A stretch of 59,106 nucleotides of DNA from Candidatus Heimdallarchaeota archaeon B3_Heim. GTDB lineage: Archaea; Asgardarchaeota; Heimdallarchaeia; Hodarchaeales; Hodarchaeaceae. The stretch is taken from contig NJBF01000029.1 of NCBI GenBank assembly GCA_003144275.1, forward strand, positions 1 through 59,106. Direction: 5' to 3'. The number at the start of each line of letters is the position of its first letter. Position 1 is the stretch's first letter. Both the position numbers and the translations under genes were made by a program. The notes beneath the pieces were generated by a model, which saw nothing but the letters and a program-made list of their open reading frames with translations, did not search any database and was not told the origin of the DNA. This document shows positions 1 to 7,012 of this stretch, one piece after another.

Positions 1-1
1 C

Positions 2-316
2 GAAGAGCTGTGGTTCCCCGAGTGGGACCGTGTCGGCACACCGTGGGATAATCCTGAAAACTACGAAAAACACAATCCGATCAACTTCGTCAAGAACTGG
101 AAGACGCCCATGCTCGTAATCCACGGAGCGCAGGACTTTCGCGTGGCAGATACCCAGGGTCTGGGTACATTTAATGCCCTGCAGCGGCGGGCAATTCCAA
201 GCAAGCTGCTCTACTTCCCCGATGAAAACCACTGGGTCCTGGAACCGGCAAATTCCATCCTCTGGCACGAAACCGTCATCGCCTGGCTCGACCAATGGCT
301 CAAAAATGATGATTGA
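2..316 (+). CDS. S9-family prolyl oligopeptidase, C-terminal fragment (bacterial)
   Basis: This is the 3' part of a serine peptidase of the S9 family (dipeptidyl/acylaminoacyl peptidase type); the 5' part lies outside the window. The reading frame is open from base 2. The end of the alpha/beta-hydrolase fold is visible: the strand MLVIHGAQDFRV, which carries the catalytic Asp, and the loop DENHWVL, which carries the catalytic His. Both fit the family closely. Base composition is clearly richer in G+C than the rest of the window and the sequence resembles bacterial (proteobacterial-like) homologues. It therefore belongs with the foreign left end and probably not with the archaeal genome. Confidence 0.85.
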   Translation, partial: EELWFPEWDRVGTPWDNPENYEKHNPINFVKNWKTPMLVIHGAQDFRVADTQGLGTFNALQRRAIPSKLLYFPDENHWVLEPANSILWHETVIAWLDQWLKNDD

Positions 317-443
317 TTCCAAAATTTCCCTGTTAAGAGATGACATCGACAGAAGATTTTGATAGTATATAGCTTGTGGAAGCCATTCAACGCAGTTTAC
401 GTTATGATAAATTGTTGAATACGCTTTTGGAGGAATTATTCTA

Positions 444-671
444 ATGAGGACGATACATTTTTTTCTTCTTGCGGGATTGCTGATATCATTCTTGCCCGGA
501 TTGGCATGGGCAAATTCTGCGCCGGTCGCAAGTAATGTAGCCACAGCCGAGCCGTCTGCTCGCCCGCCGGGGCGATTGGTCGTTTCGATTCTGTGGTTCG
601 AAGATAAGACCGGCGACCCACAGGCTGCGCACTGGCGCTACGCCATTGAGGGTATGCTCTCGAACCAATTC
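444..671 (+). CDS. Secreted bacterial protein, N-terminal fragment cut by a junction
   Basis: A good ribosome binding site (GGAGG at 429-433) precedes this ATG. The product opens with a classical bacterial signal peptide (a short basic start, a leucine-rich core, then a cut near GLAWANS) followed by a low-complexity Ala/Pro linker. A segment LVVSILWFEDKTGD follows, which resembles the first strand of TolB-like or adenylate-cyclase-associated repeat proteins; the family is not certain. After about residue 75 the frame runs into AT-rich archaeal DNA and loses sense, so only the N terminus is real. The exact end is uncertain by about 20 bases because the junction is not sharp. Confidence 0.6.
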
Positions 672-690
672 AGGCAAATCAAATCCTTCT
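650..690. other. Junction between bacterial and archaeal sequence
   Basis: Base composition and coding sense change here. A plus-strand bacterial gene starting at 444 and a minus-strand archaeal gene starting at 1061 both lose their natural continuation within this interval, with no stop codon, repeat or integrase nearby. A chimeric assembly is the simplest reading. Confidence 0.7.
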
Positions 691-1061
691 TCGATCAAAG
701 ATTCAGTCGATATGATACAAAAGGAATTTTTTTCAGATATTGAATCTTTAATTTCTGCAAAAATTTTTTGAAATAATGGGCTATTCTCAAGGGATTGATC
801 CTTAATCTCACTTTGGCCCTTTTTAAATAGCTTATCTAAAAATTGACCAGCTTGATCAAGATAAAATCGATTTTCTGAAAGAGGGATTTTCTTATTTTCG
901 GACTCAATCAAACCAATTGAGTTTTTTAGAATTTTCTGGTATTTATAATCTTGAAGGAGCTTCCTTATGAGGAGGAATGTCAGAATGAGTAATAAAATCC
1001 AGATGAAAACATAGAAATAAAATGAGAATAATAAATCTACAAAATCTGCAATAAAACTCAT
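675..1061 (-). CDS. Membrane protein of the MoxR operon, truncated at its C terminus
   Basis: The family is not recognised. The visible ~129 residues have one strong N-terminal membrane helix (about residues 8-32, very rich in Phe, Leu and Ile) followed by a charged, Lys/Glu-rich cytoplasmic part with a helical pattern. The start overlaps the end of the upstream gene by 4 bases (ATGA type), so the two are translationally coupled. Its place after moxR and a DUF4129 gene suggests a part of that membrane or proteolysis module. The C terminus is lost at the bacterial junction; the frame formally continues to 486, but that part translates foreign DNA. Confidence 0.6.
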
Positions 1062-1951
1062 TCTTCTTCCTCCAGTGGATCGATCTCAATGTTAGAAAAC
1101 TCAAAAATAATTTTTTGTGAAACCACTTTCGCACGATTGACTGAACTTTGTGAGATTTCATGTTCTGAGAATTTTGCCTCTGAAAAGAGATCGGTAAGTT
1201 CATTAAAGTCCTCTATCTCTGTTAATTTCTTCTTTTCGACATCTTCATCAAACTCTACCGCAGTTAGGTGATCAGACTTATCTGCTCCTTTTCCCTCTAA
1301 ATATTCCGATGTTTGATAATAACATTCAATTATATTCTTTGGGGCATCTTCAAATTCTTTGGGTGTTCTATGATTCTCCTCTATCGATATCAAGGGTTCA
1401 GAACCCTCTTGCTTCCTTTTTCTCTCCGTTCGAAAGATAACGATGGCCGATATTAAAATAAGAATAATAAAAAATGAATTTTGAATATCACCTAGAATCG
1501 GTAAGACTAGGAGGGGTTCTCGAGTATATCGAGTAGTAGGTGCTGTTTCTGAACTATCTGTAAGTGTTTCTGTATCAGTAATAGAAGTAGAACTTAAGGG
1601 TACAGTTGTTGTGGATGATTCAATAGGATTAAAATCATAGGGTTTGTAATTAGCACCCGTAATTATCGATGCTACAAAAAATAAGAGCAACATCGCTACT
1701 AACCAAATTGTGATTGGTTTGAAAATGCGAAAAGGGAACTCCAATTTAAGGAGGATCCAAATAAGAATTAATAAGGGAATAATAATAGCGACTAATTCAA
1801 ATATCGGTAGATTAAGTTTTAGCACTGGATTTTCTTCTCTTCTCCCATGTAGTAATTCCATTGTTATCTGAAAAATCGCCAAACTTAAGAGTAGAAATAT
1901 TATTAGGAAAGTTTCCTTTCTTCTTAGCGATTTAAATCTTTGATTAACCAC
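1058..1951 (-). CDS. DUF4129-type membrane protein
   Basis: A 297-residue membrane protein. Three hydrophobic helices lie in residues ~10-100, then comes a Thr/Ser-rich extracytoplasmic stretch, a fourth helix near 155-175 and an acidic cytoplasmic tail. The tail pattern (ECYYQTSEYLEGKG ... TAVEFDEDV ... LTDLFSEAKFSEHEIS) fits DUF4129, a domain usually linked to transglutaminase-like, DUF58 and MoxR genes. That agrees with moxR directly upstream. It starts with GTG, sharing one base with the moxR stop (TAGTGG arrangement), so coupling is tight. The molecular role is unknown in this family; involvement in cell-surface processing is an inference from context. Confidence 0.65.
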   Translation of the reverse strand: MVNQRFKSLRRKETFLIIFLLLSLAIFQITMELLHGRREENPVLKLNLPIFELVAIIIPLLILIWILLKLEFPFRIFKPITIWLVAMLLLFFVASIITGANYKPYDFNPIESSTTTVPLSSTSITDTETLTDSSETAPTTRYTREPLLVLPILGDIQNSFFIILILISAIVIFRTERKRKQEGSEPLISIEENHRTPKEFEDAPKNIIECYYQTSEYLEGKGADKSDHLTAVEFDEDVEKKKLTEIEDFNELTDLFSEAKFSEHEISQSSVNRAKVVSQKIIFEFSNIEIDPLEEEE

Positions 1952-2913
1952 TACAATTCTTTCCTAGGAGCTTTAACGTTTGTTAAAATCCTTGAAACAA
2001 CCTCTTCAGACGAACCACCAGCAATAAATGACCCAATATTCAGAATAATTCGATGTGATAACGTAAGGGGTGCTAATTCTTTGACATCTTGAGGTATTAC
2101 ATAATCTCTAGCACTAAGTACTGCGTTGGCACGTGCAAGTGCCATGAGATCTAATGATCCTCGAGGAGAGGCTCCAACTCTTACTTGAGGAGCTTTTCGA
2201 GTACGATCCACAATCTCGACTATATAGTCCTTTATTTCGTCAGAAACAGATACGGTTTCGACAATCTGTTGCATCTTCCGAAAAACATCTTTTGTGATTA
2301 TTTGCGATAGTGAGAAAGACTTTGATTTGCGGTTGATTCGATTTGTCAATATTTTTGCTTCATCTGTCCTTGATGGATAACCAATTCGAATTTTACTTAA
2401 GAACCTATCAATTTGTGCTTCAGGAAGGGCAAACGTGCCTTCAAGTTCTAGAGGATTTTGCGTTGCGACCACTAAGAATGGTTTCTCTGAGCTAGTTAGG
2501 TGATAAGTCTTTCCTCCTATAGTTACTTGATACTCTCCCATTGCTTCCAATAAAGCACTTTGTGTCTTTGGCGTAGCCCGATTGATTTCGTCAGCTAAAA
2601 TAATATCGGCAAACAAAGGACCTGGTTTGAATTCAAAGTCGTTAACTTTTTGATTATAAATTTCGGATCCAGTGAGATCCTGAGGAAGTAAATCTGGAGT
2701 AAACTGGATTCGATTGAATTCACATCCAAGAACAGATGCAAAAGATCGACAAATCATTGTTTTAGCAAGACCAGGATAATCTTCGAATAATATATGACCA
2801 TCTGCGAGAAGACAAAGCATAACTTGCCGTAATACTGCGTCCTTACCGATGATATGACTACCGATTTGAGTTAAAATAATGTTACAGGTTTCAACGGTTT
2901 CTTGGATATTCAT
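1951..2913 (-). CDS. MoxR-family AAA+ ATPase
   Basis: AAA+ ATPase of the MoxR group, chaperone-like proteins that insert cofactors or remodel partner proteins. Visible motifs are a Walker A variant EDYPGLAKT, Walker B ILADEINRATPKTQSALLEAM, the sensor/arginine-finger region ATQNPLELEGTFALPEAQIDRF, and the C-terminal lid with RVGASPRGSLDLMALARA. The length of 320 residues is usual. A Shine-Dalgarno-like AGGAGGATCC (minus strand, about 2922-2930) sets the ATG start. It heads the truncated operon that continues into the DUF4129 protein. No DUF58/VWA partner is visible; it may have followed in the part lost at the left junction. Confidence 0.9.
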   Translation of the reverse strand: MNIQETVETCNIILTQIGSHIIGKDAVLRQVMLCLLADGHILFEDYPGLAKTMICRSFASVLGCEFNRIQFTPDLLPQDLTGSEIYNQKVNDFEFKPGPLFADIILADEINRATPKTQSALLEAMGEYQVTIGGKTYHLTSSEKPFLVVATQNPLELEGTFALPEAQIDRFLSKIRIGYPSRTDEAKILTNRINRKSKSFSLSQIITKDVFRKMQQIVETVSVSDEIKDYIVEIVDRTRKAPQVRVGASPRGSLDLMALARANAVLSARDYVIPQDVKELAPLTLSHRIILNIGSFIAGGSSEEVVSRILTNVKAPRKEL

Positions 2914-3196
2914 AGTAGAAGGATCCTCCTATTTAGAGTGTTAAGTAAGAAAGATTTTCTGGATTTCGCTAAATGCATTTTTGAAAAGCTGGTATTATGA
3001 TTATTTAGATAAAACATCGTATTAACACCATTACAGGTGCAAATTCATCTTCTGACTTGATTGATGTTGCAATAAGCAAATTTCCTAAAATTTAAAATAT
3101 AATTCAAGTGTATTCTAGTTTAGCAGTATTTCTAACTATAATAAGCCTCGTATTCAATAAAAGAAGAAAATAGAAGAGCTCATAATAACTTGGGAA

Positions 3197-3601
3197 TTAC
3201 GCTTCTTTCCAGTCCCAGATCCCCACTTTTATCCAACGGCAGTAGGCCCAGATCCATGTTTGAATCATAATTGCTGCATCATATGCAGTAAACGTGAAAT
3301 GCCAGTCTTTCTGTGGACGCAGATAACAAATTTCGGTATGGCCATACTCATCCCGTCCATAAACATGGTGTGCCCGACTGGATATTTTCGGTACAACAAT
3401 CCATGCACGTGGTGGAGCGTTAGGGTAATTGTGCGGAAATTCGATCAATACGGTGAATGTACCGTGAGCATATTGTCCAGTAGTGGAATATTTTACTTGA
3501 ACAGCAATGTTACCATTATTTAAGTAGTAAAAATCTTTTCGCGTTAACCCTGGAAATACTCCTTTCAATTCATGCAATTCGTTCTCGACAGTACGATTCA
3601 T
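3197..3601 (-). CDS. E2-like (UBC-fold) protein, copy 1
   Basis: A 134-residue protein with the layout of a prokaryotic ubiquitin-conjugating (E2, UBC-fold) enzyme. Visible are the beta meander ending in VLIEFPHNYPNAPP (the conserved YP..P element), a His-Gly stretch HHVYGRDEYGHTE, the likely catalytic cysteine in ICYL (Cys92), then a Trp and a C-terminal helix pair ending WDWKEA. It is the last gene of the operon behind E1, JAMM and a paralogous E2 and lies 35 bases after that paralogue. It would take an activated modifier from the adjacent ThiF-like enzyme as a thioester. Family level is supported; substrate and modifier are unknown. Confidence 0.75.
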   Translation of the reverse strand: MNRTVENELHELKGVFPGLTRKDFYYLNNGNIAVQVKYSTTGQYAHGTFTVLIEFPHNYPNAPPRAWIVVPKISSRAHHVYGRDEYGHTEICYLRPQKDWHFTFTAYDAAIMIQTWIWAYCRWIKVGIWDWKEA

Positions 3602-3636
3602 TACCCTACTTCCTTGTTCTACTATACTCAGTAATT

Positions 3637-4071
3637 CTAAAATATATGATCAATTACACCAGCTTCTGGCCAGTCCCATACATTCGTCTTGGTCCATCTA
3701 CAATACGTTCTAAGCCAAATTTCTACCAAAAGAGCTGTTTCATAAGAACTAAAATTGAGACGCCAGTCTTTCTTTGGGCGGAGATAACAGATACTCGCAT
3801 GACCATCCTCATCCCATCCATAAACATGGGGGGTATTTTTCAGAATTTTCGGTTTTTGAACCCATACTTTGGGGGAGCCAACTGGATAATTATAGGGAAA
3901 TTCAATCAGGATATCAAAATGACCACAGGCATATTTTCCCGTAGTAATAAAGCTTAATTGAACACATTTATTTTTATTTTTAAGTTGAAGAAAATCTTTT
4001 CTTTGTAAATCAGGGAATATTTTCTTTAATTTTTCTAATTCCCTATCGACTAAATTTCCTCTTAATGACAT
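3637..4071 (-). CDS. E2-like (UBC-fold) protein, copy 2
   Basis: A 144-residue paralogue of the next gene. The shared blocks are ILIEFPYNYP, HVYGWDEDGH, the putative catalytic Cys95 in ICYLRPKKDW, and YCRW...WDWPEAG at the end; the C terminus is ten residues longer. Outside these blocks the two copies have diverged considerably, so the duplication is not recent and each copy may have its own substrate or pairing. It follows the E1-like gene by about 45 bases on the same strand. The UBC fold is inferred from the YP motif, the position of the cysteine and the following helices. Neither copy has a canonical HPN triad; a His-Val-Tyr-Gly stretch stands in its place. Confidence 0.75.
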   Translation of the reverse strand: MSLRGNLVDRELEKLKKIFPDLQRKDFLQLKNKNKCVQLSFITTGKYACGHFDILIEFPYNYPVGSPKVWVQKPKILKNTPHVYGWDEDGHASICYLRPKKDWRLNFSSYETALLVEIWLRTYCRWTKTNVWDWPEAGVIDHIF

Positions 4072-4116
4072 GAATTTTACACTTCAGACGTTAGTTGTTT
4101 TGAGGATTGATCCAAT

Positions 4117-5334
4117 TTACACTTCTTCAGTTTTCTTCTCTAAGTTTGGTCCGTGAAATGGACATCCTTTATCTTTCTCTAAATCTTCATAGTAAACAAG
4201 CTCAAGTCCTTCAAAATTAATTATCTCAGTATTCGGTTTCATTATATTTCTGTTGTACCAGAGATAGAAATTAAATGGAAAGTGGTACAACCTATGTTCA
4301 TGTCCTTCTAAGAGAGTTGCTAAGCAAAACTTTGAGAGAAGAATTGTCAAATTATCAATATCTAAACCCAATCCTGGTTGGGCAAGTTGCTCCTGCATAG
4401 ACCGATCGTAAACTATTTTCTTTTCCAATTCATTGGTTGTGGGAATGCTACCTTTTGTTCCTCCATCCGTTAAAGGATATGCAAGGGAGTCAGCATATAC
4501 ACAATGATAACATAAATCATCTTTACGCGGATCCACTTTAAACAACAATCCCCCTTTCACACCATCAAAGGTTCCTGCATAAATAACTGGGAACTTCAAG
4601 TCATTGGTGTGGATGAAATCATTTATAGCAAAATTAACATCATGTTCTCCAGAAACAGCTATCAGGAGATCAATATCAGTAAATAAATCCAAGAAATAAA
4701 CAGCATCAGCTTTTGTTTGTAAAACAAATTTCTTTTCTACCGTTGTTATTTCGGTTCCTGGTATTCTTGCATGAATATAGTCTTTAACTGCCCTTGTTTT
4801 ATATCTCCCAAGGTGTCCAAGATCTGAAATATGCCGAATAATATTGTGGACTTCAAGATAATCGTTATCAATAAAGATAAATTTTTTAATTCCTGTTTTA
4901 GCAAGATACAAAGCCAAAAGAGACCCACCTGATCCCATACCAATAATAGCCACTTTTTTTTCTCTTAGTATCTTTAATGGAGTTTCTTCTTGATCAATAC
5001 GTACAAATAATCGATTAAGATCAATCATTTCTATAGCAAAATCTTGGACAACAGTAATAATTTCTTCTTTTTCAAAAATTTCTATTTTAGCAATCTTAAG
5101 GGTTTTTGAATCAAGTATCAAGTTAATAAAAGGGAACTTAAGTGAGAAATTAGGATTTGTGTTTTCTAGCGAAATATATCCAATTTGTTTAACAGTATCA
5201 GAGGTAGATGATATTTCGACAAGGTGAAACACTGTAAAATCGTCAAATATTCTTCCATACAAAGGAAAAGGATCTTCCTGAAAGTTTAATTCATTTAGTT
5301 GAGCCTTAAATTCAGGATACATGAGAAACTTCAT
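4117..5334 (-). CDS. ThiF/E1-like modifier-activating enzyme
   Basis: A 405-residue enzyme with a ThiF/E1 adenylation domain. It has the nucleotide loop VAIIGMGSGGSLLALYLA (Gly-rich loop at ~132-137), the acidic FIDNDYLEVHNIIRH segment with the conserved Asp and Arg, then GRYKTRAVKDYI. A Cys pair CYHC (~275-278) and a later CPFH could form a zinc site. No clear catalytic cysteine is seen in the usual crossover loop. About 125 N-terminal residues precede the ThiF core and were not recognised. The ATG at 5334 is chosen because it follows the JAMM stop closely; the longer frame to 5367 would need TTG. It should adenylate the C terminus of a small modifier and pass it to the E2-like partners. Confidence 0.8.
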   Translation of the reverse strand: MKFLMYPEFKAQLNELNFQEDPFPLYGRIFDDFTVFHLVEISSTSDTVKQIGYISLENTNPNFSLKFPFINLILDSKTLKIAKIEIFEKEEIITVVQDFAIEMIDLNRLFVRIDQEETPLKILREKKVAIIGMGSGGSLLALYLAKTGIKKFIFIDNDYLEVHNIIRHISDLGHLGRYKTRAVKDYIHARIPGTEITTVEKKFVLQTKADAVYFLDLFTDIDLLIAVSGEHDVNFAINDFIHTNDLKFPVIYAGTFDGVKGGLLFKVDPRKDDLCYHCVYADSLAYPLTDGGTKGSIPTTNELEKKIVYDRSMQEQLAQPGLGLDIDNLTILLSKFCLATLLEGHEHRLYHFPFNFYLWYNRNIMKPNTEIINFEGLELVYYEDLEKDKGCPFHGPNLEKKTEEV

Positions 5335-5339
5335 TTTTA

Positions 5340-6317
5340 TCACTTTTTGTCCTGCAAAATTTGCCAAAGAGGTTGCTCCAGAAGAGAGGGGATATCATCT
5401 TCAATATCAGTTTTTAGTAGAAGCAAAAATGGATTTATTAATTCCTTGTCATTTAAAGTCTCTGCTGGGTGAGTTTTAAATGTTATATTTTTTGACATAT
5501 CCTCTGAAGAAAAATCACAAAAGATTTTACCATCAGGGAATTCTGGGGGAAAAGATATTAATATCAATAGATTTACTAATTCTAGTTGGTCTAAGAGTTT
5601 AATTGTAAATTGATATGGGAATGATAAGACTTTTTCATCTGGTGTTTGACCTGTTAACTCTTCGATCTCATCCGTTGAAGTTAAATGATCAAAAATATTC
5701 ACAAGCTCATGTTTAACCTGTGTTAAAATATCACTTGGTACTCCTTTTTCTTCCTTTAGAGGTGTAGACATTTCTGTTCCTTCAATGGTGAAAGTCAAAT
5801 TACTTTGTGGAACACGACGAGTACGGAACGAATGGTTTTCAGTAAAACTTTCATCTCCTCGGAAGTAGACTTCAATAATTGGTTCGAACTCCACCTCTGA
5901 ATTGAAATTAATAATAAATGTCAAAATTACGTCAAGATGAGAATTTTTTCTGAAAAAATCCTCTATTTGTCTATGATCTCCGTGACTGGGACCACCGTAC
6001 CCAGGGTGCTTATGCCAATTTCCTAAATACTGTTGTTTCTCTTGCGATAAGACATTTTTTGCATATTCAGGATCTATTTCAAAATAAGCAGCTTTTCTGA
6101 CACAGTTATCGTCAGGAGGGATATGAGTCCTCACAATTTTTATAGTTAGTCGTGCTTCTTCCTCAATGACCTTCCCGAACAACATTCCACCAGTTTCTAT
6201 TTCTGGCCATAGGAAACCCTCTTTTACCATCTCATCGTATGTATCCTGAGTAATGTAGATAAATATGGACTCCGCTTGATAAGAGTACACTGATATAATC
6301 CCCAAACTCTGGATCAA
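5340..6317 (-). CDS. JAB/JAMM metalloprotease with an added C-terminal domain
   Basis: The N-terminal ~165 residues form a JAB/JAMM domain with an intact zinc signature: Glu41 in EIETGGMLFGK, His102 and His104 in NWHKHPG, then Ser111 and Asp114 in GPSHGD. Such enzymes cut isopeptide or C-terminal bonds of ubiquitin-like modifiers, either processing the precursor or removing the modifier. A linker leads to a second domain (~195-325) with LVNLLILISFPPEFPDGK, a pattern like an RWD/UBC fold. The start is uncertain: TTG at 6317 gives 325 residues; a GTG at 6290, preceded by GGGGAT, would be nine residues shorter. It is the first large gene of the operon. Confidence 0.8.
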   Translation of the reverse strand: MIQSLGIISVYSYQAESIFIYITQDTYDEMVKEGFLWPEIETGGMLFGKVIEEEARLTIKIVRTHIPPDDNCVRKAAYFEIDPEYAKNVLSQEKQQYLGNWHKHPGYGGPSHGDHRQIEDFFRKNSHLDVILTFIINFNSEVEFEPIIEVYFRGDESFTENHSFRTRRVPQSNLTFTIEGTEMSTPLKEEKGVPSDILTQVKHELVNIFDHLTSTDEIEELTGQTPDEKVLSFPYQFTIKLLDQLELVNLLILISFPPEFPDGKIFCDFSSEDMSKNITFKTHPAETLNDKELINPFLLLLKTDIEDDIPSLLEQPLWQILQDKK

Positions 6318-6341
6318 AAACTAAAAAAAGAGATATTTTAC

Positions 6342-6443
6342 CTAATAATGTTTCGATATTGGTACTGTATCTTTATTCTTTTCGGCATCTTCTGTTGCTT
6401 TCTCTTTTGACTCTGTGTCTACTCTTTTAACTGGTCGAGGCAT
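6342..6443 (-). CDS. Short charged peptide at the head of the E1/E2/JAMM operon
   Basis: A 33-residue, very hydrophilic product (MPRPVKRVDTES... ending VPISKHY), rich in Lys, Glu and Asp and predicted by eye to be disordered. The ATG at 6443 is chosen because GGAG lies nine bases before it and a TATA-like element sits ~45 bases upstream. The in-frame ATGs at 6458 and 6533 would give 38 or 63 residues; the latter would place the promoter inside the gene. It lies 25 bases before the JAMM start. No beta-grasp fold is possible in this length. It might be a Pup-like disordered modifier, a leader peptide or a non-functional frame; no homologue is recognised. Confidence 0.4.
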   Translation of the reverse strand: MPRPVKRVDTESKEKATEDAEKNKDTVPISKHY

Positions 6444-6483
6444 TGTATTTTGCTCCATTAGTATGTAATTAAATACAGATTTA

Positions 6484-6497
6484 GTATATTTATTAAT
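6484..6497 (-). promoter_or_regulatory. TATA-like promoter of the E1/E2/JAMM operon
   Basis: On the minus strand the sequence ATTAATAAATATAC resembles an archaeal TATA box. Transcription would start about 25 bases downstream, close to 6465, just before the GGAG of the short peptide. This favours a single operon covering the peptide, JAMM, E1 and both E2 genes. Confidence 0.4.
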
Positions 6498-6604
6498 CTT
6501 TACTTCTGGGAATAGGAATAAGTTAGATGACATTCTGAAAAATTGTCGTGAATCACTTCTCAGGAAAAAAAGAGAAGAGTGAGAAATGACTTTTCACTCG
6601 AATT

Positions 6605-7012
6605 TTAACTTGCATATTTGGAAGGACATTTTGTACTAATCATCGAAGCCTTGAACTGCCAGATATTCGAAATTGAAAGAAGTTTTCCTTCTACAACTAC
6701 TGTCTTGTCAACTTGAAATCCTGCTGGTCTTACTATATTGTTAGCAATTACTTGAATGAATAAACTGCCATTATTTTCCACCTGAGGATCAATAATTGTA
6801 AAATGAGTAGCGTTCATCTCCGTCACATTACCCACTATTTGTATTTTACGATCAATATAGGATTCTGGTTCAGGATGATCCATTAATTCTTGTACACTAA
6901 ATATTGGCACAGAGGAGCCTGTCAACAATATTAACAATGCTCCTGCACACACTAAAACAACAATGCCTGCTGCAATATTCTTGTTATTAACCATTTCTTC
7001 AATCTCCATCAT
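6605..7012 (-). CDS. ccmE: CcmE-type heme chaperone, cysteine variant
   Basis: A membrane-anchored OB-fold protein that carries heme covalently and hands it to the cytochrome c ligation complex. An N-terminal helix (about residues 11-31) anchors it outside the membrane. The OB core contains YIDRKIQIVGNVTEM and VVVEGKL. The heme site near the C terminus reads CPSKY, the CxxxY form found in archaea and some sulfate reducers instead of the bacterial HxxxY. It overlaps ccmF by 14 bases and is translated after it. The product has 135 residues; an internal ATG seven codons in is an alternative start. Confidence 0.8.
   Translation of the reverse strand: MMEIEEMVNNKNIAAGIVVLVCAGALLILLTGSSVPIFSVQELMDHPEPESYIDRKIQIVGNVTEMNATHFTIIDPQVENNGSLFIQVIANNIVRPAGFQVDKTVVVEGKLLSISNIWQFKASMISTKCPSKYAS

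Noticed and set aside
486..671. C-terminal part of the minus-strand frame 486-1061
   Set aside because: This part translates bacterial DNA beyond the junction and has no sense as protein.
3197..6317. CBASS type II (Cap2/Cap3) defence system
   Set aside because: No CD-NTase or effector gene is present, the E1 and E2 are separate genes, and the E2 copy is doubled.
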